NCBI GenBank assembly: GCA_902791885.1 | Contig: CADAXO010000063.1 | Span: 1 to 10,488, forward strand | Direction of reading: 5' to 3' | Source of the DNA: Oscillospiraceae bacterium | GTDB lineage: Bacteria; Bacillota_A; Clostridia; Saccharofermentanales; Saccharofermentanaceae | DNA length: 10,488 bases | Shown: in pieces, positions 1 to 6,537 of the stretch | How positions within the stretch are numbered: position 1 is the first letter of the stretch | How the letters are laid out: every line of letters starts with the position of its first letter | The notes under the pieces: model-generated | The model's input: only the letters and a program-made list of their open reading frames with translations | What the model was told of the DNA's origin: nothing | Database searches by the model: none | Position numbers and translations under genes: made by a program

Positions 1-1649
1 CCGAGAGCGATCTCAATGGCGGTATTGTACTTCTTATCGGTAGATATGAGATCACCGATGACACCGGTCATTTTCTTCTTAACCTGGGGATTCCTGTCAG
101 CGTGGTCAAGAAGTCTTCTTACAGACTCCTGATAACCTTCCTTACGGCTCTCAAGGTCTTTCAAAGTCTTTAGCTTAGACTTATCCTGGAGGAACGTTCT
201 CGTCAAAGTCTCATGTTCAGAAAGAAGCTGTGCCTCTTCCTTCTTCAATTCATCGAGCTTATCGTTTCTTACCTGGATATCGGAAGTAACTTCGCCTTCC
301 TTCTCCATCATATCATGCCAGAGCTTTTCAGCGTCGGTTATCTTAGCATCAAGCTCAGCCTTCATCTTTCTTGAAGACTCGCGGTTCTCCGTTAACTCTC
401 TGATACGGTCTACCAGCGTTGTGATCTGACCGTTGGCAGTATTGATCTTGCCCTGGGAAGCATTGATCTCGGCATTCTTCTGCTCGATTATCTTACGAAG
501 ATCTGATAAAGCCTTCTCCTGATCACGGAATGTATCAAGCAAAGCCTCCTTCTCTTCCTCAAGCTTCTCGGTCTTTTTCTTCTCTTCGTTAGCTTTATCA
601 AGGAGTTCGTCAGCTTTTGCGATACGGCCCTTATACTCATTCTCGAGGCGGACTATATCTTCGCTGATATCATTCTCGGCACGGGCAGTCTCCTCGATCT
701 TATTCTTAATTGAGGCAGCCTTCTGCTCATCTACCTTGATATCGGATGAAAGATCGTGCATCTCCTCCGTAAGGTCTGATAGCTCCTGTCTTTTATCTTC
801 GATCTTTATCTCGAGTTCTTTGGTCTTCTCGGTAAGATCTCTGTTGGCATCACGAAGCTCAATATATCTTTCTTCCTGGGACTTGATCTCATCCTGGACC
901 TGACCCAAGACATTGGCATAATCGCCCATGGCCTCGTTGGCATCATTAATTCGCCTTACAAGAAGGCTGATATCGGCGTTCTTAAGCTGCTCGTAAGACC
1001 TGTGGTACTCAGCGGCTTTCTCCGCCTGCTCCTTAAGAGGACCCACGCGCTCGGTAAGCTCGTTAAGCCTGTCGTCGATTCTTAAAAGGTTCTGCTCAGT
1101 GGAAGCAAGCTTTCTTTCTGCTTCCTCCTTACGGGCCTTGTACTTGGTGATTCCAGCGGCTTCCTCTATAACACGGCGTCTGTCTTCGGACTTCGGCGAC
1201 AGGATATCGTCTACACGGCCCTGTCCTACAATGGAGTATCCGTCCTTACCAAGACCCGTATCGAAAAAGAGATTAACTATATCCTTAAGTCTGCAGTTAA
1301 CCTTGTTGATCTGGTACTCGGACTCACCGGACCTGTAAAGTCTTCTGGTGATCTCGATCTCGCTGTATTCGGTATTAACGTATTTATCGGAATTGTCGAG
1401 CGTCATAGTGACCTCGGCATAATTCATAGCTTTCTTAACAGAGGTGCCGTTAAAGATGACATCCTCCATCTTACCGCCTCTTAAGGATTTTACGCTCTGC
1501 TCACCCAAGACCCATCTCACGGCGTCCGTAACATTGGACTTACCGCTTCCGTTCGGGCCTACAACTGCAGTCATTCCGCGGTCAAATTCGATAAGAGTAT
1601 ATTCGGGAAACGATTTGAATCCCTGAAGTTCAAGCTTTTTTAAATACAT
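1..1649 (-). CDS. smc: Chromosome partition protein SMC, N-terminal part (3' end beyond window)
   Basis: SMC is the ATPase that forms the condensin-like ring with ScpA/ScpB and compacts and segregates the chromosome. The visible part is 549 residues of a protein usually near 1,190. It opens MYLKKLELQGFKSF, the standard SMC start. Walker A is GPNGSGKSN at residues 31-39, followed by WVLGEQSVKSLRG and MEDVIFNGT, then an ITRRLYRSGESEYQIN stretch and DTGLGKDGYSIVGQG, all family hallmarks. From about residue 170 the sequence becomes charged, Glu/Lys/Leu-rich coiled coil. The final residues, around GVIGDLISTDKKYNTAIEIAL, match the beginning of the hinge, so the window edge cuts inside the hinge domain. 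I found no stop or frameshift in the parts I translated. The start lies 8 bases after the rnc stop, as in the common rnc-smc pair, but no Shine-Dalgarno sequence is visible before it. Confidence 0.97.
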   Translation of the reverse strand, partial: MYLKKLELQGFKSFPEYTLIEFDRGMTAVVGPNGSGKSNVTDAVRWVLGEQSVKSLRGGKMEDVIFNGTSVKKAMNYAEVTMTLDNSDKYVNTEYSEIEITRRLYRSGESEYQINKVNCRLKDIVNLFFDTGLGKDGYSIVGQGRVDDILSPKSEDRRRVIEEAAGITKYKARKEEAERKLASTEQNLLRIDDRLNELTERVGPLKEQAEKAAEYHRSYEQLKNADISLLVRRINDANEAMGDYANVLGQVQDEIKSQEERYIELRDANRDLTEKTKELEIKIEDKRQELSDLTEEMHDLSSDIKVDEQKAASIKNKIEETARAENDISEDIVRLENEYKGRIAKADELLDKANEEKKKTEKLEEEKEALLDTFRDQEKALSDLRKIIEQKNAEINASQGKINTANGQITTLVDRIRELTENRESSRKMKAELDAKITDAEKLWHDMMEKEGEVTSDIQVRNDKLDELKKEEAQLLSEHETLTRTFLQDKSKLKTLKDLESRKEGYQESVRRLLDHADRNPQVKKKMTGVIGDLISTDKKYNTAIEIAL

Positions 1650-1656
1650 CTGAGGA

Positions 1657-1665
1657 ATTATACCA
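1657..1665 (-). promoter_or_regulatory. Possible extended -10 element before smc
   Basis: The minus strand reads TGGTATAAT, a perfect TGnTATAAT extended -10, overlapping the last codons and stop of rnc. The gap from TATAAT to the smc ATG is only 7 bases, so a transcript from it would begin at or next to the start codon. No good -35 hexamer lies 16-18 bases upstream. The match may be a coincidence of the rnc terminal codons (GTG GTA TAA). Confidence 0.3.
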
Positions 1666-2359
1666 CAAAAATTTTCTCGTAAGCCTCGATCGCCGCCTTA
1701 GCGCCCTTCTGCTCGGCATCCTTCTTGGATCTGCCTGTAGCCTTGGCAAGGAATGTATCGTCAGCATAAACTTCAACATCAAACTCACGCTCGTGCTGGG
1801 GTCCTCTTTCATCAGTGATAGTGAAAGTGATCTTATGCTGGTGATTCTTTGTCTGGGCTATCTCGAGTAATCTGCTCTTATAATCAAGGAATATCTTTCC
1901 TGCAACTGCTAGATCGATAGTCTCCTCAAGATTGGTGAGAATAACCTTCTGAACAGTATCAAGATCGGAATCGAAGTATACTGCAGCGATAACGGCCTCG
2001 AAGGCATCGGCAAGAGTCGAATCCTTGTCTCTTCCTCCGGTCTGCTCCTCGCCTTTTCCCATAAGAAGCAGGTTACCCAAACCGAGCTTTCTTGCAACAT
2101 GTGCGAAAGACTCCTCACAAACGATTATCGATCTGATCTTAGAAAGATAGCCTTCGTCCGCCTCAGGCTTTAATTCGTAAAGCTTTCGTCCTATTACCAA
2201 ATCCGCAACCGCGTCGCCTATATACTCCAATCTCTGATTGGACTGATAGTGCTGACCGTGCTGTTCAAACACATAAGTAGTATGTGTGAGTGACAGTGTG
2301 AGAAGATCCTTATCCTTAAACGTATAGCCTAATTTGGCTTCTAATTCACTGTAATCCAT
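1658..2359 (-). CDS. rnc: Ribonuclease III
   Basis: RNase III is a Mg-dependent, homodimeric endonuclease that cleaves double-stranded RNA, including rRNA precursors. The 233 residues are a normal length. The nuclease domain fills roughly residues 5-150. Its signature reads NQRLEYIGDAV at 41-51, with the metal-binding E45 and D49. The second acidic pair is in LADAFEAV (D118, E121), and E69 sits in DEGYLSKIR. The double-stranded RNA binding domain occupies about 158-230, with DERGPQHEREF and the helix-2 motif GRSKKDAEQKGAKAA. The first signature acidic residue, normally Glu (NERLE), is Gln42. This position is less critical than the other four in studied enzymes, so activity is expected. The start has an AGGG ribosome binding site 5 bases upstream. 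The gene follows a terminator and no own promoter is evident. smc starts 8 bases after its stop. Confidence 0.97.
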   Translation of the reverse strand: MDYSELEAKLGYTFKDKDLLTLSLTHTTYVFEQHGQHYQSNQRLEYIGDAVADLVIGRKLYELKPEADEGYLSKIRSIIVCEESFAHVARKLGLGNLLLMGKGEEQTGGRDKDSTLADAFEAVIAAVYFDSDLDTVQKVILTNLEETIDLAVAGKIFLDYKSRLLEIAQTKNHQHKITFTITDERGPQHEREFDVEVYADDTFLAKATGRSKKDAEQKGAKAAIEAYEKIFVV

Positions 2360-2377
2360 ATTTACCCTGCGTAATTG

Positions 2378-2421
2378 TCAAATAAAAAGGCTGAATGTAC
2401 TTTATCGGCACATTCAGCCTT
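2378..2421 (-). terminator. Intrinsic (rho-independent) terminator after acpP
   Basis: On the minus strand, 22 bases after the acpP stop codon, there is a perfect 12-bp stem (AAGGCTGAATGT pairing with ACATTCAGCCTT; arms 2410-2421 and 2387-2398) with an 11-base loop, running straight into TTTTTATTT. The plus strand has no matching U-tract on its side, so it acts only on minus-strand transcription. It separates acpP from rnc-smc. Confidence 0.92.
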
Positions 2422-2442
2422 AGGAATCTAAGTTAACCTTTA

Positions 2443-2685
2443 TCAGCCGATAGAAGACTTGATAAACTCAACAGCGTCACCTACAGTTCCAACCTTCTCA
2501 GCTACCTCATCAGGTACAGAGATGTCGAACTCCTGCTCCATAGCCATAACGAGCTCAACCATATCGAGGGAGTCAGCGTTAAGATCATCTACGAAACTGG
2601 ACTCCATTGTGATGGAATCTGCATCAACACCGAGCTGATCAACGATCATGCCCTTAAGCTTCTCAAAAAGTTCTTCATTAGTCAT
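2443..2685 (-). CDS. acpP: Acyl carrier protein
   Basis: This is the small acidic cytoplasmic carrier that holds growing acyl chains as thioesters on a 4'-phosphopantetheine arm in type II fatty acid synthesis and hands them to phospholipid acyltransferases. The 80 residues are the usual length. The attachment site is in [15 protein letters not shown], with Ser39 as the modified residue, followed by the conserved [11 protein letters not shown] helix III recognition region. The start at [10 protein letters not shown] is chosen because GGAGGT lies 7 bases before it. An upstream in-frame ATG would add 11 residues, would place that ribosome binding site inside the gene and would break the family's usual N-terminus. 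The gene sits between pgsA and rnc, has its own promoter-like region and ends at a strong terminator, which suits a protein made in large amounts. Confidence 0.96.
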   Translation of the reverse strand: MTNEELFEKLKGMIVDQLGVDADSITMESSFVDDLNADSLDMVELVMAMEQEFDISVPDEVAEKVGTVGDAVEFIKSSIG

Positions 2686-2692
2686 TTGTTTT

Positions 2693-2698
2693 ACCTCC
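2693..2698 (-). promoter_or_regulatory. acpP ribosome binding site
   Basis: GGAGGT on the minus strand, 7 bases before the ATG at 2685, is a near-perfect Shine-Dalgarno sequence. It decides the acpP start against the in-frame ATG at 2718. Confidence 0.9.
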
Positions 2699-2705
2699 AA
2701 ATAAT

Positions 2706-2722
2706 GATTGTCAGTCACAATC
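2706..2722 (-). promoter_or_regulatory. Inverted repeat in the acpP leader
   Basis: GATTGT-GACTG-ACAATC is a perfect 6-bp inverted repeat with a 5-base centre. It lies between the likely acpP -10 region and the ribosome binding site. It could be an operator or a small 5' UTR hairpin. It does not match the FapR operator I know from Bacillus (TTAGTACC-type), so no regulator is assigned. Confidence 0.4.
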
Positions 2723-2730
2723 TACAAATA

Positions 2731-2759
2731 CTTTTAATGTAAGACTTTAAAAAAGTCAA
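2731..2759 (-). promoter_or_regulatory. Likely acpP promoter
   Basis: The minus strand has TTGACT (2754-2759), a 17-base spacer and TAAAAG (2731-2736), so a good -35 and a mediocre -10. The -35 overlaps a 15-base palindrome (GACTTT-TTT-AAAGTC, 2743-2757). A second candidate lies just upstream: TTGCTT (2783-2788) with TATAGT (2761-2766) at 16 bases, which has the better -10. Either would give acpP a transcript of its own from the gap after pgsA. Confidence 0.5.
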
Positions 2760-2780
2760 TACTATATTCATTACTTATTC

Positions 2781-3422
2781 TTAAGCAACGGACCCGGAAC
2801 CGCCGTCGGCTTTAAAGTAATTCAGATTCTTAAGAAGATAATCCATACCGGATATGATCGTCATGATGACGCTTATATAGAAAAGAATATCTCCTATAAC
2901 GGAAACGGCACAAGGCGTCTTTAAAGAAGCAATATAGTCATCTCCGGTAATCTTCATGATAGCAGGCTCGAACATAAGATAGATTATGGCGATCATCTGG
3001 GTAGTCGTCTTGATCTTACCGATCATCTTGGCAGCCATAACAACGCCGTTCTTGGATGCAATAAGCCTGATTCCCGTTACCATGAACTCTCTTAATACGA
3101 TGATGGCAAGAAGCCAGGGAGATACTCTTCCCAAGCCTACAAAAGCAATAAGAACAGCGATTACCAGCATCTTATCCGCAAGTGAATCAAGGAACTTGCC
3201 AAGATCCGTGATCAGGTTATATTTCCTTGCAATCTTACCGTCAAGCATATCGGTTAACGATGCAATAATAAATACAAAACCTGCAATGATCATGCCGTAG
3301 CTCTGTACAAAATTGTTCCAACCCTGAGGCTCGAATCCGTAAATCGATATCGGGAGCATGAACAACATGGTAACCGGTATCAGTATTATACGAAGCAAAG
3401 ATAGTTTGTTCGGCAGATTCAT
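2781..3422 (-). CDS. pgsA: CDP-diacylglycerol--glycerol-3-phosphate 3-phosphatidyltransferase
   Basis: This integral membrane enzyme joins CDP-diacylglycerol and glycerol-3-phosphate to make phosphatidylglycerol phosphate, the committed step to phosphatidylglycerol and cardiolipin. The CDP-alcohol phosphotransferase motif DxxDGxxARx8GxxxDxxxD is complete: D58, D61, G62, A65, R66, G75, D79 and D83. The opening MNLPNKLSLLRIILIP, with its short helix, is the family's standard N-terminus. Several hydrophobic segments follow (about residues 8-25, 42-57, 86-110, 135-155 and 170-195). The 213 residues are slightly longer than the common 180-200; the extra lies near residues 25-40 and 155-170. The ATG overlaps the rimO stop as ATGA and has AGGAG 7 bases upstream, so it is translated in step with rimO. 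pgsA next to rimO and recA is a familiar Clostridia arrangement. Confidence 0.95.
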   Translation of the reverse strand: MNLPNKLSLLRIILIPVTMLFMLPISIYGFEPQGWNNFVQSYGMIIAGFVFIIASLTDMLDGKIARKYNLITDLGKFLDSLADKMLVIAVLIAFVGLGRVSPWLLAIIVLREFMVTGIRLIASKNGVVMAAKMIGKIKTTTQMIAIIYLMFEPAIMKITGDDYIASLKTPCAVSVIGDILFYISVIMTIISGMDYLLKNLNYFKADGGSGSVA

Positions 3423-4783
3423 AAGCTTACTCCTGTCATATCGAAAGAGTCACGGCTCTCGACTATCTTGACCTTATAACGGCCGCCGAGCTGAAGTTCT
3501 TCAGATGATGCAGCCACATAAATGACCGGGTCATCATCAGGAGCTTCCCCGTAACTTCTTCCGACGTAGAATATACCATCATCAGCCACAGAATCAATAG
3601 TAACCGTTACTTCGGAACCGACACGGGCATCAGAAGACGCCTGAGAAATGGGCTGCTGAACCTCATAGACTCTCCTGACTCTCTCCTTCTTGATATCCTC
3701 ATCAACCTGATCAGGCATATCGAAAGCAGGTGTATCTTCTTCAGGTGAATAAGCAAAACAGCCTAATCTGTCAAACTTCCATCTTCTAAGATTCTCCAAA
3801 AGCTCCTCGAAGTCTTCTTCGGTCTCTCCCGGGAATCCTACCAGAACCGTAGTTCTGATAATTACATCCGGTATCTGCTCTCTTATCATATTCAGCTTAT
3901 CGGTTATGATATCGACAGTATCGTGCCTTCTCATAGCCTTTAAGATCTTATCGCAGCCGTGCTGGATCGGAATATCAAGATAATGAACTATCTTGGGATT
4001 ATTCTTCATAACAGTAAGAAGATCCATATCAATTCCGTCCATATAACCGTAAAGGACTCTTATAGCTTCAATACCGTCAATCTCAGAAAGCTTGGTAAGA
4101 AGCTCCGGAAGCAATCTCTTTTTATTGATCTCAATTCCGTAGTTAGTTGTGTCCTGAGCTGTAAGAACGATCTCCTTAAAGCCCTTGGAAGCAAGATGTC
4201 TAGCCTCTTCTAAGATCTCATCCATAGGCCTTGATACGAATTTACCTCTGATAAGAGGGATCGCACAGAAAGAACACCTGTGGATACAGCCTTCGCCGAT
4301 CTTAAGCCATGCGTAACCTGTTGTTGAAACATCACGGTCAGCCATAAGATGAGTCATACCGCCGGGATTACAATCGTATTTCTTCTTAATATCGGTCTTG
4401 ACTTCATATAAAGAATCTACAGCTTCAACGATACTGCCGTAATCAGAAGTACCGAGAACAATATCAACTTCAGGCATCTGCGTAAGTATATCGTCGGGAT
4501 AGCGCTGTGAAAGACAGCCTGTAACGATAATATGCTTAACCTTACGGGGTCCGTTAAAACCGCACTTAAGATCTCCCGCACGAAGGATGGCATCTATACC
4601 CTCCTTCTTGGCAGCTTCAATGAAACCGCAAGTATTGATAACTATTACTTCACTGTCTTCACTTGTATCGGAGATCTTATAACCTGCTTCACGAAGCTTG
4701 GTCGACATGCATTCAGCATCGACAAGATTCTTTGAGCATCCGAGTGCAACTATAGATACGCTTATGTCATTCCTGTTTATCAT
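3419..4783 (-). CDS. rimO: Ribosomal protein S12 methylthiotransferase
   Basis: RimO is a radical-SAM enzyme with two 4Fe-4S clusters that adds a methylthio group to a conserved Asp of ribosomal protein S12. The 454-residue protein has the N-terminal UPF0004 domain with cluster cysteines C16 (LGCSKNLVDAE), C52 (NTCGFI) and C90 (TGCLSQRY). The radical-SAM motif is C166-x3-C170-x2-C173 (GCIHRCSFC). A TRAM domain ends the protein (about 390-454). The LGCSKNLVDAE opening, GYAWLKIGEGC and RSYGEAP in the TRAM domain favour RimO over the tRNA enzymes MiaB and MtaB. I start it at the ATG at 4783 because GAGAGGG lies 6 bases upstream and the protein then begins just before the conserved VALGCSKN. It overlaps recX by 17 bases and the pgsA start by 4, which points to one coupled recA-recX-rimO-pgsA transcript. 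Confidence 0.96.
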   Translation of the reverse strand: MINRNDISVSIVALGCSKNLVDAECMSTKLREAGYKISDTSEDSEVIVINTCGFIEAAKKEGIDAILRAGDLKCGFNGPRKVKHIIVTGCLSQRYPDDILTQMPEVDIVLGTSDYGSIVEAVDSLYEVKTDIKKKYDCNPGGMTHLMADRDVSTTGYAWLKIGEGCIHRCSFCAIPLIRGKFVSRPMDEILEEARHLASKGFKEIVLTAQDTTNYGIEINKKRLLPELLTKLSEIDGIEAIRVLYGYMDGIDMDLLTVMKNNPKIVHYLDIPIQHGCDKILKAMRRHDTVDIITDKLNMIREQIPDVIIRTTVLVGFPGETEEDFEELLENLRRWKFDRLGCFAYSPEEDTPAFDMPDQVDEDIKKERVRRVYEVQQPISQASSDARVGSEVTVTIDSVADDGIFYVGRSYGEAPDDDPVIYVAASSEELQLGGRYKVKIVESRDSFDMTGVSL

Positions 4784-5270
4784 TAATAACCCTCTCGAGC
4801 CACTTACCGTAAGCTGATCGGGCAACTTCGGAATTGAATCCCCTCTTAGCTGCGAGTTTCATCAATTCTTCTGAAGCTTCATAAGCTTCATCACTGTTCT
4901 CAACCTCGGGCTTAACGCTCAAGTAAAGATTAAAACACAAAACGCTGTCTTGTTCCACCTCTGAGAGCAGTTCATCGGTTACAGTATCTCTTACACCGGC
5001 TGCATACAGACGGTTCCTAAGGTACAATCTGCTTTCCTGTTTCTTACCGGAACGTACGAGCAGGACCTTACGTCCTGCCCGCCCGTCATCTATATATTCT
5101 CTTCTTATGAGTTCTTCGACAGCATCTCTTATAACACTGTCAGAGAAACCCTGCTTCTTAAGATACTCACGCATCTTACCTGAAGAGCATGTACCTATTC
5201 CGATATGCCTGATACCGCATGTCTGGGCATCAGATAAAGAATCAGGATCGTAAACAGCCTTCTTAGCCAT
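4767..5270 (-). CDS. recX: Regulatory protein RecX
   Basis: RecX binds RecA filaments and limits their growth and activity. The protein is 167 residues, within the family range. It is made of short helical repeats: GKMREYLKKQGFSDSVIRDAVEEL at about 31-54, with the conserved (R)REYIDD motif next, then a second repeat (RLYLRNRLYAAGV) and a third, weaker one near the end (EELMKLAAKRGFNSEVARSAYGKW). The very N-terminus, before about residue 17, is not recognisable as part of the fold. Its ATG overlaps the recA stop as TAATG and has no strong ribosome binding site, so reinitiation after recA is likely. The position directly after recA is the family's commonest context. The protein is divergent, so the name rests on repeats plus context. 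Confidence 0.88.
   Translation of the reverse strand: MAKKAVYDPDSLSDAQTCGIRHIGIGTCSSGKMREYLKKQGFSDSVIRDAVEELIRREYIDDGRAGRKVLLVRSGKKQESRLYLRNRLYAAGVRDTVTDELLSEVEQDSVLCFNLYLSVKPEVENSDEAYEASEELMKLAAKRGFNSEVARSAYGKWLERVINDKQE
4790..4796 (-). promoter_or_regulatory. rimO ribosome binding site inside recX
   Basis: GAGAGGG on the minus strand, 6 bases before the ATG at 4783, sits within the 3' end of recX. It supports that rimO start over the longer in-frame ATG at 4825, which has no comparable site. Confidence 0.75.
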
Positions 5271-6400
5271 TACATATCGATTCCGAGGATATCGTCATCA
5301 CTCTCGATAAGATCTGCGTCATCTGCATCATCGATATCTTCATCAACGAAAGCTGTTGTATCAGCAGGCTTATAAGAGTCTCTGACAAGATCTTCGATTT
5401 CCTGACAGATCTCAGGGTTATCAATAAGATACTGTCTGGCATTCTCCTTACCCTGACCGATCTTCTGGCCCTTGTATGCGAACCATGCACCGCTCTTATC
5501 GATAATATTGTTCTCAACGGCAAGATCGATGATACTGCCCTCTCTTGAGATTCCCTGACCGTAAAGGATATCGAACTCTGCTTCCTTGAACGGAGGAGCA
5601 ACCTTGTTCTTAACGATCTTAACGCGTACGTGGTTACCTACAACATCTGTACCGTTCTTCAATGTCTCAGTCTTCCTGACATCAAGTCTTACGGAAGAAT
5701 AGAACTTCAACGCACGGCCGCCGGTTGTTGTCTCGGGGTTACCGAACATAACACCGATCTTCTCACGAAGCTGGTTGATGAAGATACATACAGTACCGGA
5801 CTTGGCGATGATACCTGTGAGCTTTCTTAAGCCCTGGCTCATGAGTCTTGCCTGAAGACCTACATGGGAATCACCCATCTCACCCTCGATCTCAGCTCTC
5901 GGAACAAGTGCTGCAACCGAGTCGATAACGATTACGTCGATACAGCCGGATCTTACGAGCGTCTCTGTGATATCGAGAGCCTGCTCACCTGTATCAGGCT
6001 GCGAGAGCAGAAGATTGTCTACATCAACACCGATGATAGAAGCATAGTTAGGGTCAAGTGCATGCTCTGCATCGATGAATGCGCAGGTTCCTCCCATCTT
6101 CTGTGCTTCTGCAACACAGTGAAGGGCAACTGTTGTCTTACCGGAAGACTCAGGTCCGTAGATCTCAATGATTCTTCCCCTCGGAAGTCCGCCGACTCCC
6201 AAAGCTATATCAAGGCTCAATGCGCCTGTAGGAATTGTCTCAATGTCAGTCTGCTGCTGGTCACCGAGTCTCATAACAGAGCCCTTGCCGAACTGCTTCT
6301 CGATCTGGGACATAGCAGCTTCAAGAGCCTTCTTACGCGCCTCCTGATCATCTGACGATATTGACTGTACCTGCTGTTTGGATGCTTTATTCTTAGCCAT
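5270..6400 (-). CDS. recA: Recombinase RecA
   Basis: RecA coats single-stranded DNA, drives homologous pairing and strand exchange, and as the active filament triggers LexA self-cleavage in the SOS response. The 376 residues include the N-terminal polymerisation helix (about 24-45, [16 protein letters not shown]), Walker A GPESSGKT (82-89), the IDAEHALD element (109-116), the Walker B-like [14 protein letters not shown] loop 1 ([12 protein letters not shown]) and loop 2 ([19 protein letters not shown]). The last 25 residues are strongly acidic, as is usual for the regulatory tail. GGAGG lies 10 bases before the ATG, a rather long spacing. A sigma-A-type promoter and a LexA-like box lie upstream. 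recX begins on its stop codon. No anomaly is seen against remembered E. coli and Firmicutes sequences. Confidence 0.99.
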   Translation of the reverse strand: MAKNKASKQQVQSISSDDQEARKKALEAAMSQIEKQFGKGSVMRLGDQQQTDIETIPTGALSLDIALGVGGLPRGRIIEIYGPESSGKTTVALHCVAEAQKMGGTCAFIDAEHALDPNYASIIGVDVDNLLLSQPDTGEQALDITETLVRSGCIDVIVIDSVAALVPRAEIEGEMGDSHVGLQARLMSQGLRKLTGIIAKSGTVCIFINQLREKIGVMFGNPETTTGGRALKFYSSVRLDVRKTETLKNGTDVVGNHVRVKIVKNKVAPPFKEAEFDILYGQGISREGSIIDLAVENNIIDKSGAWFAYKGQKIGQGKENARQYLIDNPEICQEIEDLVRDSYKPADTTAFVDEDIDDADDADLIESDDDILGIDM

Positions 6401-6426
6401 TATTAAACTTCCTCCAAATAGAAACT

Positions 6427-6438
6427 AAACATTTGTTC
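6427..6438 (-). promoter_or_regulatory. LexA-like SOS box in the recA leader
   Basis: The minus strand reads GAAC-AAAT-GTTT. The Gram-positive LexA consensus is CGAACRNRYGTTCG; the core fits GAAC, RNRY and GTT, and differs at the last core base and both outer bases. It lies about 10-20 bases downstream of the predicted transcription start, where a bound repressor would block recA. Confidence 0.55.
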
Positions 6439-6454
6439 ACTGCTTTTCGAAAAC

Positions 6455-6483
6455 ATTCTACGAATAAAATACTACAAAGTCAA
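6455..6483 (-). promoter_or_regulatory. recA promoter (sigma-A type)
   Basis: TTGACT (6478-6483), a 17-base spacer and TAGAAT (6455-6460) on the minus strand differ from consensus at one base each. The predicted start is near 6448, giving a leader of about 48 bases. The -35 lies inside a small inverted repeat, CAAAG-CGTTGA-CTTTG (6475-6490). Confidence 0.8.
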
Positions 6484-6494
6484 CGCTTTGGAAC

Positions 6495-6530
6495 CGACAA
6501 ATGAACAAAATTTTCGACAATTTTCGACAA
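6495..6530 (-). repeat. Three helically phased TTGTCG repeats upstream of recA
   Basis: TTGTCG occurs on the minus strand at 6525-6530, 6515-6520 and 6495-6500, spaced exactly 10 and 20 bases. The first two are parts of a tandem 10-base unit, TTGTCGAAAA. The last copy ends 11 bases before the recA -35. The murJ-recA gap is only 137 bases, so these repeats sit where an upstream regulator would bind. No known binding site is recognised. Confidence 0.6.
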
Positions 6531-6537
6531 AGTTCCA

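Noticed and set aside
2353..2381. TTGACA (2376-2381) as a -35 for an rnc promoter
   Set aside because: At 16-18 bases spacing the partner hexamers (ATGGAT, TGGATT, GGATTA) are poor and lie at or inside the rnc start codon; the hexamer also partly overlaps the terminator's U-tract.
2686..2718. Longer acpP beginning at the ATG at 2718
   Set aside because: It would add 11 residues not found in acyl carrier proteins and would bury the excellent GGAGGT site that serves the ATG at 2685.
4784..4825. Longer rimO beginning at the ATG at 4825
   Set aside because: The extra 14 residues resemble no RimO N-terminus, would deepen the recX overlap to 59 bases, and lack the good ribosome site that the ATG at 4783 has.
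5864..6355. 163-codon plus-strand open frame opposite recA
   Set aside because: It is the antisense image of conserved recA codons, with no recognisable motif or convincing ribosome site.
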